DNA of 64,000 nt from Candidatus Limiplasma pullicola (GTDB taxonomy: Bacteria > Bacillota > Clostridia > Christensenellales > Aristaeellaceae): NCBI GenBank assembly GCA_018710985.1, contig DVIV01000027.1, positions 29,029 to 93,028 on the forward strand, in the 5' to 3' direction. Shown here piece after piece: positions 24,962 to 33,704 of this stretch (the first letter of the stretch is position 1; each line of letters starts with the position of its first letter). The notes beneath the pieces were generated by a model. It was not told the origin of the DNA, searched no databases, and worked only from the letters and a program-made list of their open reading frames with translations. Both the position numbers and the translations under genes were made by a program.

Positions 24962-24990
24962 TTGACATCCTGCATAATCGGTTGTATACT
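24962..24990 (+). promoter_or_regulatory. strong promoter of the amino-acid ABC transporter
   Basis: TTGACA (24962-24967), an exact 17-base spacer and TATACT (24985-24990) upstream of the solute-binding protein gene. Confidence 0.9.
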
Positions 24991-25035
24991 ATGCACGTTC
25001 CCCAACGAACGAGCGATTGAATGGAGGCAACCATC

Positions 25036-25791
25036 ATGAAAAAGATTATGGCTATTGCGCTGACGCTTGCGCTGACTTTGACCGCCGCCGCCGCGTGCGC
25101 GGAAGCTACGGAGACCTTGACCATGGCGACCAACGCTTCTTTCCCGCCGTATGAGTACGTCGAGGGCGATCAGGTTGTGGGTATCGACCCTGAGATCGCC
25201 GCCGCCGTGTGCGAGAAGATGGGTTACAACCTTGAAATCGTGGATACCGAATTTGACTCTCTGATCTCCGGCGTGGCCAGCGGCAAGTATGATTTCGTGA
25301 TGGCCGGCATGACCGTGACCGACGAGCGCAAGCAGATGGTCAGCTTCTCCGACACCTACGCCACCGGCGTTCAGGTGATCATCGTCAAGGAAGACAGCCC
25401 CATCACCAGCGTGGATGACCTGCTGGCGGACGGCGCCAACTACACCGTCGGCACGCAGAACGCCACCACCGGCTACATCTACGCCATGAGCGATATCGAG
25501 GATGCCGGCAAGGGCACCGTGGCCGCCTTCCCCAACGGCAATGAGGCTGTGATGGCGCTGGTCAACGGCAAGATCGACTGCGTGATCATCGACAACGAGC
25601 CCGCCAAGGCGTATGTGGAAGCCAACGAAGGCCTGAAGATCCTGGACAGCACCTATGTGGTGGAGGATTACGCGGCCTGCTTCGCCAAGGACAACACCGA
25701 GCTGGTGGAGAAGTTCAACGCGGCCCTGCAAGAGCTGACCGCCGACGGCACCATCCCGGCGATCATCGAGAAGTATATCCCGGCCGAATAA
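25036..25791 (+). CDS. amino-acid ABC transporter, solute-binding protein
   Basis: A 251-residue family 3 solute-binding protein, the outside receptor of a polar amino-acid importer. The signal peptide is followed by the family pattern TLTMATNASFPPYEY, VGIDPEIAAAVCEKMG, FDSLISGVASGKYDFVMAGM and the TVTDERKQMVSFSD string. Cys21 stands after AAA rather than a classical lipobox, so lipid anchoring is uncertain. GGAGG 9 bases before the ATG at 25036 sets the start. Permease and ATPase genes follow. The ligand cannot be read with certainty; the ARG-box-like site upstream hints at arginine or a related compound. Confidence 0.92.
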   Translation: MKKIMAIALTLALTLTAAAACAEATETLTMATNASFPPYEYVEGDQVVGIDPEIAAAVCEKMGYNLEIVDTEFDSLISGVASGKYDFVMAGMTVTDERKQMVSFSDTYATGVQVIIVKEDSPITSVDDLLADGANYTVGTQNATTGYIYAMSDIEDAGKGTVAAFPNGNEAVMALVNGKIDCVIIDNEPAKAYVEANEGLKILDSTYVVEDYAACFAKDNTELVEKFNAALQELTADGTIPAIIEKYIPAE

Positions 25792-25867
25792 TCCAACCGG
25801 ATGCATCGGGGGAGCGGCATCGCCGCCCCCCTTTCTTCGCACCAAAGACTGATGGGAGGCTGAGCGT

Positions 25868-26617
25868 GTGACGCTTCTGACAGACCTTGCGGCGTGGTTT
25901 GACGGCGTAAAGGCCGAATTTATCCTCAATTTTGTTGACAAGAGCCGCTGGCGCATGCTGCTGACGGGCCTGGGCAATACGCTGCTGATTGCGTTTCTTG
26001 CCTGCCTGATCGGCATTGTGCTGGGCGTGGTGGTAGCCATTGTGCGCACCACGTGGGACAATGCCGGCTCCAGCATGCGCAAGGGTCCGGCGCGTCTGGC
26101 CTTCGCGTTTTTTAACCGGCTGTGCCTGATCTATACCACCATCATCCGCGGCACGCCAATGGTCATCCAGCTCCTGATCATGTACTACATCATCTTCGCC
26201 ACGTCGGACAATGGCGTAATGGTGGCCACGCTGGCCTTTGGCATCAACAGCGGCGCCTATGTTTCCGAGATTTTCCGCTCCGGCATCATGAGCATCGACA
26301 AGGGCCAGATGGAGGCGGGACGCAGTCTGGGCCTGAATTACATCAAGACCATGTGGTTCATCATCGCGCCGCAGGTGCTCAAAAACGTGCTTCCCACGCT
26401 GGCCAACGAGTTCATCACCCTTTTGAAAGAGACCTCCGTTGCCGGCTATGTGGCTGTGAGCGATCTGACCTTCGCGGGCAACCGCATCCGCGGCGTCACC
26501 TATTCGCCGTTCATGCCGCTCATCGCGGTGGCGATCATCTACCTGATTCTGGTCATGTTCCTCACCCATATGGTGAGCAAGCTGGAAAGGAGGCTGCGTC
26601 AGGGTGATAACCGTTAA
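25868..26617 (+). CDS. amino-acid ABC transporter, permease
   Basis: A 249-residue permease of the HisMQ type. After an N-terminal extension it has five or so membrane segments, with the coupling-loop pattern [20 protein letters not shown] that docks onto the ATPase. [16 protein letters not shown] is also typical. A GTG start 8 bases after GGGAGG is used. Its end overlaps the ATPase gene by 14 bases. Only one permease gene is present, so the channel should be a homodimer. The unusual loop [16 protein letters not shown] between segments 1 and 2 is somewhat longer than in common members. Confidence 0.93.
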   Translation: MTLLTDLAAWFDGVKAEFILNFVDKSRWRMLLTGLGNTLLIAFLACLIGIVLGVVVAIVRTTWDNAGSSMRKGPARLAFAFFNRLCLIYTTIIRGTPMVIQLLIMYYIIFATSDNGVMVATLAFGINSGAYVSEIFRSGIMSIDKGQMEAGRSLGLNYIKTMWFIIAPQVLKNVLPTLANEFITLLKETSVAGYVAVSDLTFAGNRIRGVTYSPFMPLIAVAIIYLILVMFLTHMVSKLERRLRQGDNR

Positions 26618-27326
26618 GGGACTGAAAAAATCCTTTGGGCAGCTCGAGGTCCTCAAGGGCATCGACCAGCACATCGCCCCCGGCGAAAAGGTCGTTATCA
26701 TCGGGCCCAGCGGTTCGGGCAAGAGCACTTTCCTGCGCTGCCTGAACCTTCTGGAGCGGCCCACGGAAGGGCAGATCCTCTTTGAGGGCACCGATATCAC
26801 CGACCCCAAATGTGACATCAACCTGATCCGTCGCCGCATGGGCATGGTGTTTCAGCAGTTCAACCTCTTTCCGCACCTCACCGTGATGCAGAACCTCACG
26901 CTGGCCCCCATTCAGACCGGCCAGATGTCCAAAGCAGAAGCTTCCGACAAGGCGACTCAGCTTTTGGCGCGCGTGGGCCTTTTGGAAAAGGCCTCCGTAT
27001 ATCCCAAGCAGCTTTCCGGCGGCCAGCAGCAGCGCATCGCCATCGTGCGGGCGCTTTGCATGAACCCCGACGTGATGCTCTTTGACGAGCCGACCAGCGC
27101 CCTGGACCCCGAAATGGTGGGCGAGGTGCTGGACGTGATGAAGAAACTTGCTGCCGAGGGCATGACCATGGTGGTTGTGACGCACGAGATGGGCTTTGCC
27201 CGCGAGGTGGGCGACCGCGTCCTCTTTATGGACGAGGGACGTGTGCTGGAGGAAGGCTCGCCGAAAGAAATCTTTGAAACTCCCAAAAACCCCCGCACAC
27301 AGGACTTCCTGCGCAAGGTCCTCTAA
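26604..27326 (+). CDS. amino-acid ABC transporter, ATP-binding protein
   Basis: A 240-residue ATPase of the GlnQ/HisP group. Walker A is GPSGSGKST, the Q loop lies in [17 protein letters not shown], the signature is LSGGQQQR, Walker B is [14 protein letters not shown] and the switch histidine is in [12 protein letters not shown] at 26604 lies 9 bases after AAGGAGG within the permease gene. It powers uptake through the permease upstream. A terminator-like hairpin at 27439-27498 closes the operon. Confidence 0.95.
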   Translation: MITVKGLKKSFGQLEVLKGIDQHIAPGEKVVIIGPSGSGKSTFLRCLNLLERPTEGQILFEGTDITDPKCDINLIRRRMGMVFQQFNLFPHLTVMQNLTLAPIQTGQMSKAEASDKATQLLARVGLLEKASVYPKQLSGGQQQRIAIVRALCMNPDVMLFDEPTSALDPEMVGEVLDVMKKLAAEGMTMVVVTHEMGFAREVGDRVLFMDEGRVLEEGSPKEIFETPKNPRTQDFLRKVL

Positions 27327-27438
27327 CCAGGACTGGCGCCCTGGACCCAATTCCGCCGGAGGTGGCGGGTGTCGGGGCGGGCTCCCCGCGTCCGGGGGTA
27401 CATGGCAGGAGGCGTTTCCTGCGAAAAAAACGGAGAAG

Positions 27439-27498
27439 CCCTGCCGGGCAGGTGGCGATTGTGCAATAAACTGCGCTCGCCGTCCGGCAGGGATTTTT
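27439..27498 (+). terminator. terminator of the amino-acid transporter operon
   Basis: CCCTGCCGG (27439-27447) pairs with CCGGCAGGG (27484-27492) and is followed by ATTTTT. The enclosed 36 bases include GGCGA and TCGCC, which extend the stem. Confidence 0.75.
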
Positions 27499-27583
27499 CA
27501 TGTTGGGCAGAGACCACCCCGGCTGCCCCGCCACCTTCCCCTGAATTTCCCAAAATTCTTGAAAAAAATCCCCGCAAAAAGAG

Positions 27584-27613
27584 TTTACAAGTTGCGCAAA
27601 GCTGTGCTATAAT
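27584..27613 (+). promoter_or_regulatory. promoter of the rpsM-rplQ operon
   Basis: TTTACA (27584-27589), an 18-base spacer and TATAAT (27608-27613). It lies about 215 bases before rpsM, leaving a long untranslated leader. Confidence 0.8.
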
Positions 27614-27827
27614 TCAAAAGTTGGAGTATGCCGGGAGCCGTGGGCGGCTGCATGCGCTCAAAAGGCGCGTGACCACGGGCCGGGCGGAAACATCATCACT
27701 GACAAAGCGCGGCCCCATGAGGCCGTGCGGGGGCTTGGGATGCGCTTCGCTCTCTCTACGCGGACGCGTCCAACTTCAAGAGCCCCTTCGGCTCAAGAGA
27801 GCACATTACATGGAGGTGTAACCACAC
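27614..27827 (+). other. long 5' leader of the ribosomal-protein operon
   Basis: About 210 bases lie between the promoter and rpsM without a convincing reading frame; in particular rpmJ, often found here, is absent. Several short GC-rich complementary pieces occur (for example GGCCCCATGAGGCC near 27713). Ribosomal operons are commonly self-regulated through such leaders, S4 being a usual regulator, and rpsD is in this operon. No known leader motif was recognised by eye. Confidence 0.4.
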
Positions 27828-28205
27828 ATGGCACGTATTGCGGGCGTAGACCTGCCCAGGGAAAAGCGTGTGGAGATCGGCCTGACCTACATCTTCGGCA
27901 TCGGCCTGGCCACGTCCAAGCAGATCCTCGCCGAGACCGAGATCAACCCCGATACCCGCGTCAAGGACCTCAGCGAAAACGAAGTCAGCAAGCTTCGTGA
28001 GTACATCGAGCATCACGTCAAGGTGGAGGGCGACCTTCGCCGTGAGGTGTCCCTCAACATCAAGCGCCTGGTGGAGATCGGCTGCTATCGCGGCGTGCGC
28101 CACCGCCGCAACCTGCCCGTCCGCGGACAGAACACCAAGAACAACGCGCGCACCCGCAAGGGCCCCAAGCGCACCATCGCGGGCAAGAAGAAGGCCACCC
28201 GTTAA
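27828..28205 (+). CDS. rpsM: 30S ribosomal protein S13
   Basis: A 125-residue protein of normal length for bacterial S13, part of the head of the 30S subunit touching the P-site tRNA and the 50S bridge. The start [20 protein letters not shown], the helix-two-turns-helix region with YIFGIG, and the basic end [20 protein letters not shown] with a lysine-rich tail are all typical. GGAGG lies 10 bases before the ATG. It opens the operon with rpsK, rpsD, rpoA and rplQ, the common Clostridia order. Confidence 0.97.
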   Translation: MARIAGVDLPREKRVEIGLTYIFGIGLATSKQILAETEINPDTRVKDLSENEVSKLREYIEHHVKVEGDLRREVSLNIKRLVEIGCYRGVRHRRNLPVRGQNTKNNARTRKGPKRTIAGKKKATR

Positions 28206-28238
28206 CCAGACGCAAGCAGCATGGAGGGATGAACAAAC

Positions 28239-28640
28239 ATGGCACCCAAGCAAAAGCTTAAGAAGGTAACGCGCAAGCGCCGTGAAAAGAAGCTCGTTGA
28301 GCGTGGCGCCGCGCATATCCGTTCTTCCTTTAACAATACCATCGTTACCCTGACCGACACCAACGGCAACGCCCTCAGCTGGGCCAGCGCCGGCGGCCTG
28401 GGCTTCCGCGGAAGCAAGAAGTCCACGCCCTTCGCCGCGCAGATGGCCGCCGAGACCGCCGCGAAGGCCGCCATGGAGTTTGGCCTCAAGACCGTCGAGG
28501 TCTATGTCAAGGGTCCCGGTTCCGGGCGTGAGGCTGCCATCCGCAGCCTGCAGGCCGCGGGTCTGGAAGTCAACATGATCAAAGACGTTACACCCATTCC
28601 GCACAACGGATGCCGTCCGCCCAAGCGTAGAAGAGTGTAA
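28239..28640 (+). CDS. rpsK: 30S ribosomal protein S11
   Basis: A 133-residue S11, located on the platform of the 30S subunit near the mRNA exit. Conserved strings include [41 protein letters not shown] and the end [17 protein letters not shown], which is nearly universal. The N-terminus is lysine-rich ([15 protein letters not shown]). ATGGAGGG precedes the start by 11 bases. The gene is 33 bases behind rpsM. Confidence 0.97.
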   Translation: MAPKQKLKKVTRKRREKKLVERGAAHIRSSFNNTIVTLTDTNGNALSWASAGGLGFRGSKKSTPFAAQMAAETAAKAAMEFGLKTVEVYVKGPGSGREAAIRSLQAAGLEVNMIKDVTPIPHNGCRPPKRRRV

Positions 28641-28664
28641 GGATTTCGAGGAGGTACAATCAAC

Positions 28665-29291
28665 ATGGCAAGATATACCGATTCCGTGTGCCGTATGTGC
28701 CGCCGCGAGGGCACCAAGCTCTTCCTCAAGGGCGAGAAGTGCTTCTCGTCCAAGTGCGCGCAGCAGAACCGCCCCACCCCTCCCGGCCAGCATGGACAGG
28801 CCCGGCAGCGTAAGGCGAGTGAGTACGGCCTCCAGCTTCGTGAAAAGCAGAAAGCCCGTCGCGCCTACGGCCTGATGGAGGGCCAGTTCAAGCGCACCTT
28901 TGTCCGCGCCACCGGCATGAAGGGCATCACCGGCGACAACCTGCTCCAGCTCCTTGAGCTGCGCCTGGACAATGTCGTCTACCGCAGCGGCCTGGCCGCC
29001 AGCCGCGCTCAGGCCCGTCAGCTCGTCTGCCACGGCCTGATGACCGTCAACGGCAAGAAGGTGGACATCCCCTCTTACACCGTGAAGCAGGGCGATGTGA
29101 TCGGCGTCAAGTCCACCAAGAAGGACATCGCCATCTTCAAGGCCGCCAAGGAAGGCTCCGGCCGCGTGGTGCCCAAGTGGCTGACCACCGACCTGGAAAA
29201 CCTCACCGCCACCGTCGCCGCCCTGCCGCAGCGCGATGACGTCGATTTGACCCTGCAGGAAAACATGATCGTCGAGTTCTACTCTCGTTAG
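28665..29291 (+). CDS. rpsD: 30S ribosomal protein S4
   Basis: A 208-residue S4, an early 16S rRNA binder that also serves as translational regulator in many bacteria. It is the zinc-binding form: cysteines 9, 12, 26 and 31 are all present in the N-terminal domain. The S4 RNA-binding domain is at about residues 98-160 (LELRLDNVVYRSGLAASRAQ, then ARQLVCHGLMTVNGKKVDIP). It sits between rpsK and rpoA. As the probable autoregulator of the operon it could act on the long leader before rpsM, which is inference. Confidence 0.97.
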   Translation: MARYTDSVCRMCRREGTKLFLKGEKCFSSKCAQQNRPTPPGQHGQARQRKASEYGLQLREKQKARRAYGLMEGQFKRTFVRATGMKGITGDNLLQLLELRLDNVVYRSGLAASRAQARQLVCHGLMTVNGKKVDIPSYTVKQGDVIGVKSTKKDIAIFKAAKEGSGRVVPKWLTTDLENLTATVAALPQRDDVDLTLQENMIVEFYSR

Positions 29292-29343
29292 GATGAGGCG
29301 TTCCTCCCTCAACCCATTGGCTTAAAACAGGAGGGTAAAACGA

Positions 29344-30288
29344 ATGATCGAAATCGAAAAGGCGCGCATCGACTGTGCGGAGCTCAGCCCGGACGGCACG
29401 TATGGCAGGTTTGTCGTAGAGCCTCTGGAGCGCGGCTTTGGCAACACGCTGGGCAACGCCCTGCGCCGCGTGCTGCTTAGCTCGCTGCCCGGCGTGGCTG
29501 TGACCAGCATCAAGATCGAGGGCATTCAGCATGAGTTTTCCACCGTGCCCGGCGTCACCGAGGACGTGAGCGAGCTCATCCTGAACCTCAAGACCTTGTC
29601 GGCCAAGCTGTATTCCGATCAGCCCAAAACCGTCATGCTCGATGTAAAGGGCCCCGCCGAGGTCAAGGCCAAGGATATCGCCATTGATGACGAGCTTGAG
29701 TTCATCGATCCGGAGATGCATATCGCCACCCTCAACGAGGACGCCCACCTGCAAATGACGCTGACCATCGACAAGGGCCGCGGGTACGTGAGCGCGGAAA
29801 AGAACAAGTACCCCAATATGCCCATCGGGGTCATCCCGATCGACTCCATCTTCACCCCCATCCGCAAGGTCAACTACACGGTGACCGATACCCGCGTGGG
29901 CCAGATCACCGACTATGACAAGCTGACGTTGGAGGTGTGGACCAACGGCAGCGTTCAGCCTGACGAGGCCATCAGCCTTGCCGCCAAGATTCTCACCGAG
30001 CACCTGACCCTGTTCGTCGGCCTGACCGATCAGGTGACCACCATTTCCTTCACCGATCAGGAAGACGACAAGAAGGAAAAGGTGCTCGAGATGACCATCG
30101 AGGAGCTGGACCTGAGCGTTCGCGCCTATAACTGTCTCAAGCGCGCGGGTATCAACACCGTGGCGGAGTTGGTGCAGCGCAACCAGGAGGACATGATGAA
30201 GGTGCGCAACCTCGGCCGCAAGAGCCTTGAGGAAGTGGAGCAGAAGCTCGAAGCGCTCAATCTGTCCCTGCGCCCCAGCGACGAATAA
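29344..30288 (+). CDS. rpoA: DNA-directed RNA polymerase subunit alpha
   Basis: A 314-residue alpha subunit, full length. The N-terminal dimerisation and assembly domain shows [20 protein letters not shown] and [18 protein letters not shown]; the flexible linker is near residues 225-240; the C-terminal domain that binds UP elements and activators ends with [20 protein letters not shown] and [20 protein letters not shown] precedes the start by 9 bases. The position between rpsD and rplQ is the general bacterial one. Confidence 0.97.
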   Translation: MIEIEKARIDCAELSPDGTYGRFVVEPLERGFGNTLGNALRRVLLSSLPGVAVTSIKIEGIQHEFSTVPGVTEDVSELILNLKTLSAKLYSDQPKTVMLDVKGPAEVKAKDIAIDDELEFIDPEMHIATLNEDAHLQMTLTIDKGRGYVSAEKNKYPNMPIGVIPIDSIFTPIRKVNYTVTDTRVGQITDYDKLTLEVWTNGSVQPDEAISLAAKILTEHLTLFVGLTDQVTTISFTDQEDDKKEKVLEMTIEELDLSVRAYNCLKRAGINTVAELVQRNQEDMMKVRNLGRKSLEEVEQKLEALNLSLRPSDE

Positions 30289-30321
30289 CCGACCGATTCC
30301 CTAAAAGGAGGATAACATACC

Positions 30322-30831
30322 ATGGCACAACGGAAACTGGGCCGTACTGCCGATCAGCGCAAGGCGCTTTTGCGCAATCAGGTGACCAACCTGATTTGGT
30401 ATGGCCGCATCGAGACGACCGAGGCCCGCGCCAAGGAAGTGCGCCGCGCCGCCGAGCGCCTGATCACGCTTGCGGTCAATGAGTGCGATAACAACGTGGA
30501 AGTGACCAAGGAAACCCACAATGACAAGGGCCAGCTCGTAACCCTGAATGTGGTCAACGACGCCCCCAGCAAGCTGCATGCCCGCCGCCTGATGATGAGC
30601 TACCTTTATGAGCTCAAGGATGTGCAGCGCAAGGACGAGGACAAGGCCGACTGGAAGGAGCGCACCAAGGACGTCAAGTATCCTGTGGTGGAGAAGCTCT
30701 TCCGCGAATATGGCCCCAAGTTCAAAAAGCGCAACGAGGAAAAGAAGTGCGCCGGTGGCTACACCCGCATTTACAAGCTCGGACCCCGTCGCGGCGACGC
30801 TGCCGAGATGTGCGTGATCGAGATTATCTGA
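30322..30831 (+). CDS. rplQ: 50S ribosomal protein L17
   Basis: L17 of 169 residues, longer than the 120-127 usual in E. coli and B. subtilis. The conserved start (KLGRTADQRKALLRNQVTNL) and end (GGYTRIYKLGPRRGDAAEMC) are in place; the extra residues are an insertion of about 45 in the middle (around VTKETHNDKGQLVTLNVVND and KDEDKADWKERTKDVK). Similar long forms are known in some Clostridia. It is the last gene of the operon and is followed by a clear terminator. Confidence 0.96.
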   Translation: MAQRKLGRTADQRKALLRNQVTNLIWYGRIETTEARAKEVRRAAERLITLAVNECDNNVEVTKETHNDKGQLVTLNVVNDAPSKLHARRLMMSYLYELKDVQRKDEDKADWKERTKDVKYPVVEKLFREYGPKFKKRNEEKKCAGGYTRIYKLGPRRGDAAEMCVIEII

Positions 30832-30849
30832 TGCGCTGGCTTTGCAAAG

Positions 30850-30876
30850 GCCCCGCCTGAAACGGCGGGGCTTTTT
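30850..30876 (+). terminator. terminator of the rpsM-rplQ operon
   Basis: GCCCCGCC (30850-30857) pairs with GGCGGGGC (30864-30871) over a six-base loop and is followed by five T. Confidence 0.92.
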
Positions 30877-30882
30877 GCACAC

Positions 30883-30911
30883 TTGTGTGGTTGGCGGGCA
30901 TGGGGTATAAT
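30883..30911 (+). promoter_or_regulatory. promoter of the 30941 gene group
   Basis: TTGTGT (30883-30888), a 17-base spacer and TATAAT (30906-30911), directly behind the ribosomal terminator. Confidence 0.75.
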
Positions 30912-30940
30912 GGGAATATCTGACCAAAGGAGGGCGGGAG

Positions 30941-31519
30941 ATGCAAAAGCGGGAACGGCGCCTCACCGCGCTGCTGCTGGGATGTCTGGCGCTGGTTTCG
31001 GCGGCTGTAACCGCCTGGGTGTACCTCAAGGAACAGCCGCAGAGGATCGCGGCGTTTGAGACGCGCTTCCTGGATGTGAGCGGGATGGGCTTTGAAGCCG
31101 GTGAAGGGCTGTCAGCGGAGGCCCTGCCCGACACGCTGACCCTCCGCTGGGAGGCGGGGGAGGACGTGGAGCGGAGCGCCGTTTCTGCCGGCATACCGCT
31201 GGAGCCGGGCGTGCGCGAGGCCACGCTGACGGTCTATGCCTCCGGCGCGCAGAACGCGCTGGCGAAGGCGCGCCGGGGCTATCAGATATGGCTGGAATGG
31301 GCGTGCCTGTCGCAGACGGACGGGCGCGTAATCGACGCCGCGCGCATCGAACTGCCGCTGGAGAGCGATCAGGAACGCGCCCGCGCCTGTGCTCTCAGCG
31401 TGCGCGCGGAGCCGGATGCGCCCTGCCAGGTGCAGGCAAGCGTATTGGTGACCCCTCTTGAGGGGGAAATGGATGCCGGATATCTCACGCTGGCGGACTG
31501 GGAGGTGAGCATGCGGTGA
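30941..31519 (+). CDS. membrane-anchored protein, function unknown
   Basis: A 192-residue protein with one N-terminal membrane segment (about residues 8-27) and an outside domain of about 160 residues that reads as beta-sandwich-like: alternating hydrophobic strands with TLTLRWEAGE, ATLTVYASG and a late QASVLVTPLEG. No catalytic motif is seen. Its last codons overlap the start of a glycosyltransferase-like gene by 4 bases, so the two are coupled and may act together on a cell-surface glycan. AAAGGAGGGCGGGAG precedes the ATG. Confidence 0.6.
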   Translation: MQKRERRLTALLLGCLALVSAAVTAWVYLKEQPQRIAAFETRFLDVSGMGFEAGEGLSAEALPDTLTLRWEAGEDVERSAVSAGIPLEPGVREATLTVYASGAQNALAKARRGYQIWLEWACLSQTDGRVIDAARIELPLESDQERARACALSVRAEPDAPCQVQASVLVTPLEGEMDAGYLTLADWEVSMR

Positions 31520-32799
31520 ACACAATCGCGGACGCTGACCGTCTCTCACCCCGCCGCGCCGCCCTGGTACTTGCCGTGCTGCTGGCGGTGGGGCTTGCGC
31601 TGCGCAGCGCGGCCATTTTGCCCTATGCCATGGGACCCAACACCTATTCCGATGACAACGGCTATCTCACCAGCGGCGTCACCTTTGCCCGCACGGGCTA
31701 CATCGCCTACGCCGACCCGGGGCTTCAGACCACGGCTATCGGACCGGGTATGCCCGTGCTGCTGGGCGGGCTGATCGCGCTGCTGGGGGCAGACCCTGGC
31801 GGGCTGGTGGCCACGCATATCGCCTTTTCCTGCATCGGGCTTTTGACGGCCATCGCGGCATATCTGCTTGGGACGCTGCTGTGCTCGCGCACCGCGGGGC
31901 TGATCGCGTCGGCGCTGTGCGTGCTGGAGCCGGCGCTGCTGTCCGTCAACATCGTTTTTCTGACCGAAACGCCATATATGTGCCTGAACCTGTTCGCCAT
32001 GTATTTTCTCCTGGCCAGCGTGCGGGAGTGGCGGTGGAGCCGGTATTGGGCCGGGGTGCTGTGCATGTGCGGCGCGGCCTTTTTCAAGGGCCTGGGGCTG
32101 CTGGTGCTGATCGCACCCGTCGCCCTGCTCGCTCGCCGGGGAACAAACCTGCGCCCGTGGCTGCTTCGCGCAGGCGCCGCACTGGTGGCCTTCGTCCTGC
32201 TGTTTATCCCCTGGTGGGTGCGAAACGGTTTGCTTACGGGCGAATTTGTCCCCTTTACCGCCAATCGGGGCGACATACAGCTCATGGGGTCCTACATAGG
32301 CTTTGGCTATCCGGAGGGAACCTATGAGGAAGCTGTGCTCCAGTCAGACCGCGAAGCCTGGGAGCAGGGGTATCAGGATGACATGGAGCGCCGCTTTGCC
32401 CGGCGGGGCGAGATGGGCAAGGAACGCCTGTGGCAGTGGTTTACGGAAAATCCACTGGCCTTCGTGGCGAGCCATCTGATCTACAAGCCGCTGACACTGA
32501 CGGTTTCCCACCTGCGCACGGTGGACCTGATGCCCGACAGGTTGGTGTCCCTTGTGTGGTGGGGTTGTCTGGCCCTGGCGGCGTGGGGGCTTCTGTGCCC
32601 GCGCGCAGGGGGATGTGCGCAGCGCGGATATTACGCGCCGGCGGTCTATCTGCTCGTGGCGACGCTGGTCACCGCCATCTACGCGCCACTGCCGCGCTAT
32701 GGCGTGTCACATGTGCCGATCTGGCTGGTATACAGCGGCGCGGGCCTGTCGGATCTGGGTACGCGGGCGATGCGCCTGCTGAAAAACAGAATCGGTTGA
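31516..32799 (+). CDS. GT-C family (GT39/ArnT-like) membrane glycosyltransferase
   Basis: A 427-residue protein with about ten membrane segments. The first outside loop has the acidic pair characteristic of GT-C enzymes (NTYSDDNGYLTSGV), followed by the amphipathic stretch and FFKGLG typical of the PMT/ArnT superfamily. Such enzymes move a sugar from a lipid phosphate onto a protein or wall polymer outside the membrane; the acceptor is unknown. GTG overlaps the stop of the preceding gene (ATGCGGTGA). The next gene follows after 44 bases. Confidence 0.75.
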   Translation: MNTIADADRLSPRRAALVLAVLLAVGLALRSAAILPYAMGPNTYSDDNGYLTSGVTFARTGYIAYADPGLQTTAIGPGMPVLLGGLIALLGADPGGLVATHIAFSCIGLLTAIAAYLLGTLLCSRTAGLIASALCVLEPALLSVNIVFLTETPYMCLNLFAMYFLLASVREWRWSRYWAGVLCMCGAAFFKGLGLLVLIAPVALLARRGTNLRPWLLRAGAALVAFVLLFIPWWVRNGLLTGEFVPFTANRGDIQLMGSYIGFGYPEGTYEEAVLQSDREAWEQGYQDDMERRFARRGEMGKERLWQWFTENPLAFVASHLIYKPLTLTVSHLRTVDLMPDRLVSLVWWGCLALAAWGLLCPRAGGCAQRGYYAPAVYLLVATLVTAIYAPLPRYGVSHVPIWLVYSGAGLSDLGTRAMRLLKNRIG

Positions 32800-32843
32800 T
32801 GGTTTCACCACCTCCGGTACAAACTACCACGGAGGTGGGATGC

Positions 32844-33239
32844 ATGAACGCAAGGCTTTGGCGGCGCTGGCGCAAGGAAACGCCCTGTGTCAGCCCGCCG
32901 GACAGCGAGGACCGTGCCCAGATGGACATGGAGCCTTCGGGAAATGCGATGACGGAAGGCGAGAAAGCCAATCTGATCGTCCGGCAGATCGACCGGTGGA
33001 TCGCCTCGATGGAGCGGCTGCGCCTGGCGGATTACGTGCGCTACGTGGACGACCGCAAGCGCCTGTTCTGGACCAGCTTTTTCAGCGGGGTGGCGCGTGG
33101 GGTGGGCATGGCGGTAGGCTTTACCATTCTGGGCGCCATTCTGATCATTGTGCTGCAGGACCTGGCGCGGCATAACCTGCCGCTGATCGGGGATATGCTG
33201 GCGCAGATCGTCAGCGTGGTGCAGAAACGATTGGAGTAA
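32844..33239 (+). CDS. DUF5665-type membrane protein
   Basis: A 131-residue protein. A charged N-terminal half is followed by the family string ADYVRYVDDRKRLFWTSFFS and GVARGVGMAVGFTILGAIL, one membrane segment, then HNLPLIGDMLAQIV. This pattern fits the small DUF5665 family found in sporulating Bacillota and their relatives; its function is not known. The ATG at 32844 is chosen because GGAGG lies 8 bases upstream. It lies 10 bases before lspA. Confidence 0.75.
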   Translation: MNARLWRRWRKETPCVSPPDSEDRAQMDMEPSGNAMTEGEKANLIVRQIDRWIASMERLRLADYVRYVDDRKRLFWTSFFSGVARGVGMAVGFTILGAILIIVLQDLARHNLPLIGDMLAQIVSVVQKRLE

Positions 33240-33249
33240 GGGGTGCCGA

Positions 33250-33699
33250 ATGAAACGGATCATGGGGGTCCTGATGGCAACGCTCGCGCTGGACGCGGGG
33301 ACCAAATGGCTGGCCTCCGTGGCGCTGACCGGGCGCACGGTGTCGCTTGGCTGGCTGCTGGAGCTGCGCCTGACCCGCAACGACGGCATGGCGCTGGGGC
33401 TGTTTGCGGGCAACCGCGTTGCCGGCATGCTGCTGCCCCTCACGGTGATTATCTGCGGCTGGCTGCTGCTCAGGCGCTACCGGCTGACCCCCTTTACGCA
33501 GACGGCATGCGGGCTGGTGCTGGGCGGCTTCCTGGGAAACTTTCTGGAACGGCTGTGGCACGGCTGGGTGCTGGACATGATCTATTTTCCGTTTTTGCCC
33601 TGGTTTGTGTGCAACATAGCGGATATCGCCATCTGCGCGGGCGTTGTGCTGCTGGCGGCAAGCCTGCTGTTTCGCCCGCAGGACTGGAAGGAAGCGTAA
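33250..33699 (+). CDS. lspA: lipoprotein signal peptidase (signal peptidase II)
   Basis: A 149-residue membrane aspartic protease that removes signal peptides from lipoproteins after lipid attachment. Four membrane segments; the two catalytic aspartates are Asp109 (GWVLDMIYFP) and Asp125 (NIADIAI), and the conserved RNDGMALG is in the outside loop (usually RNxGAAFG). AAGGGG precedes the start by 6 bases. It is followed 5 bases later by the pseudouridine synthase gene, the usual lspA-rluD pair in Bacillota. Several genes in this window (1516, 35231, 63405) encode substrates. Confidence 0.93.
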   Translation: MKRIMGVLMATLALDAGTKWLASVALTGRTVSLGWLLELRLTRNDGMALGLFAGNRVAGMLLPLTVIICGWLLLRRYRLTPFTQTACGLVLGGFLGNFLERLWHGWVLDMIYFPFLPWFVCNIADIAICAGVVLLAASLLFRPQDWKEA

Positions 33700-33704
33700 G
33701 ATAT

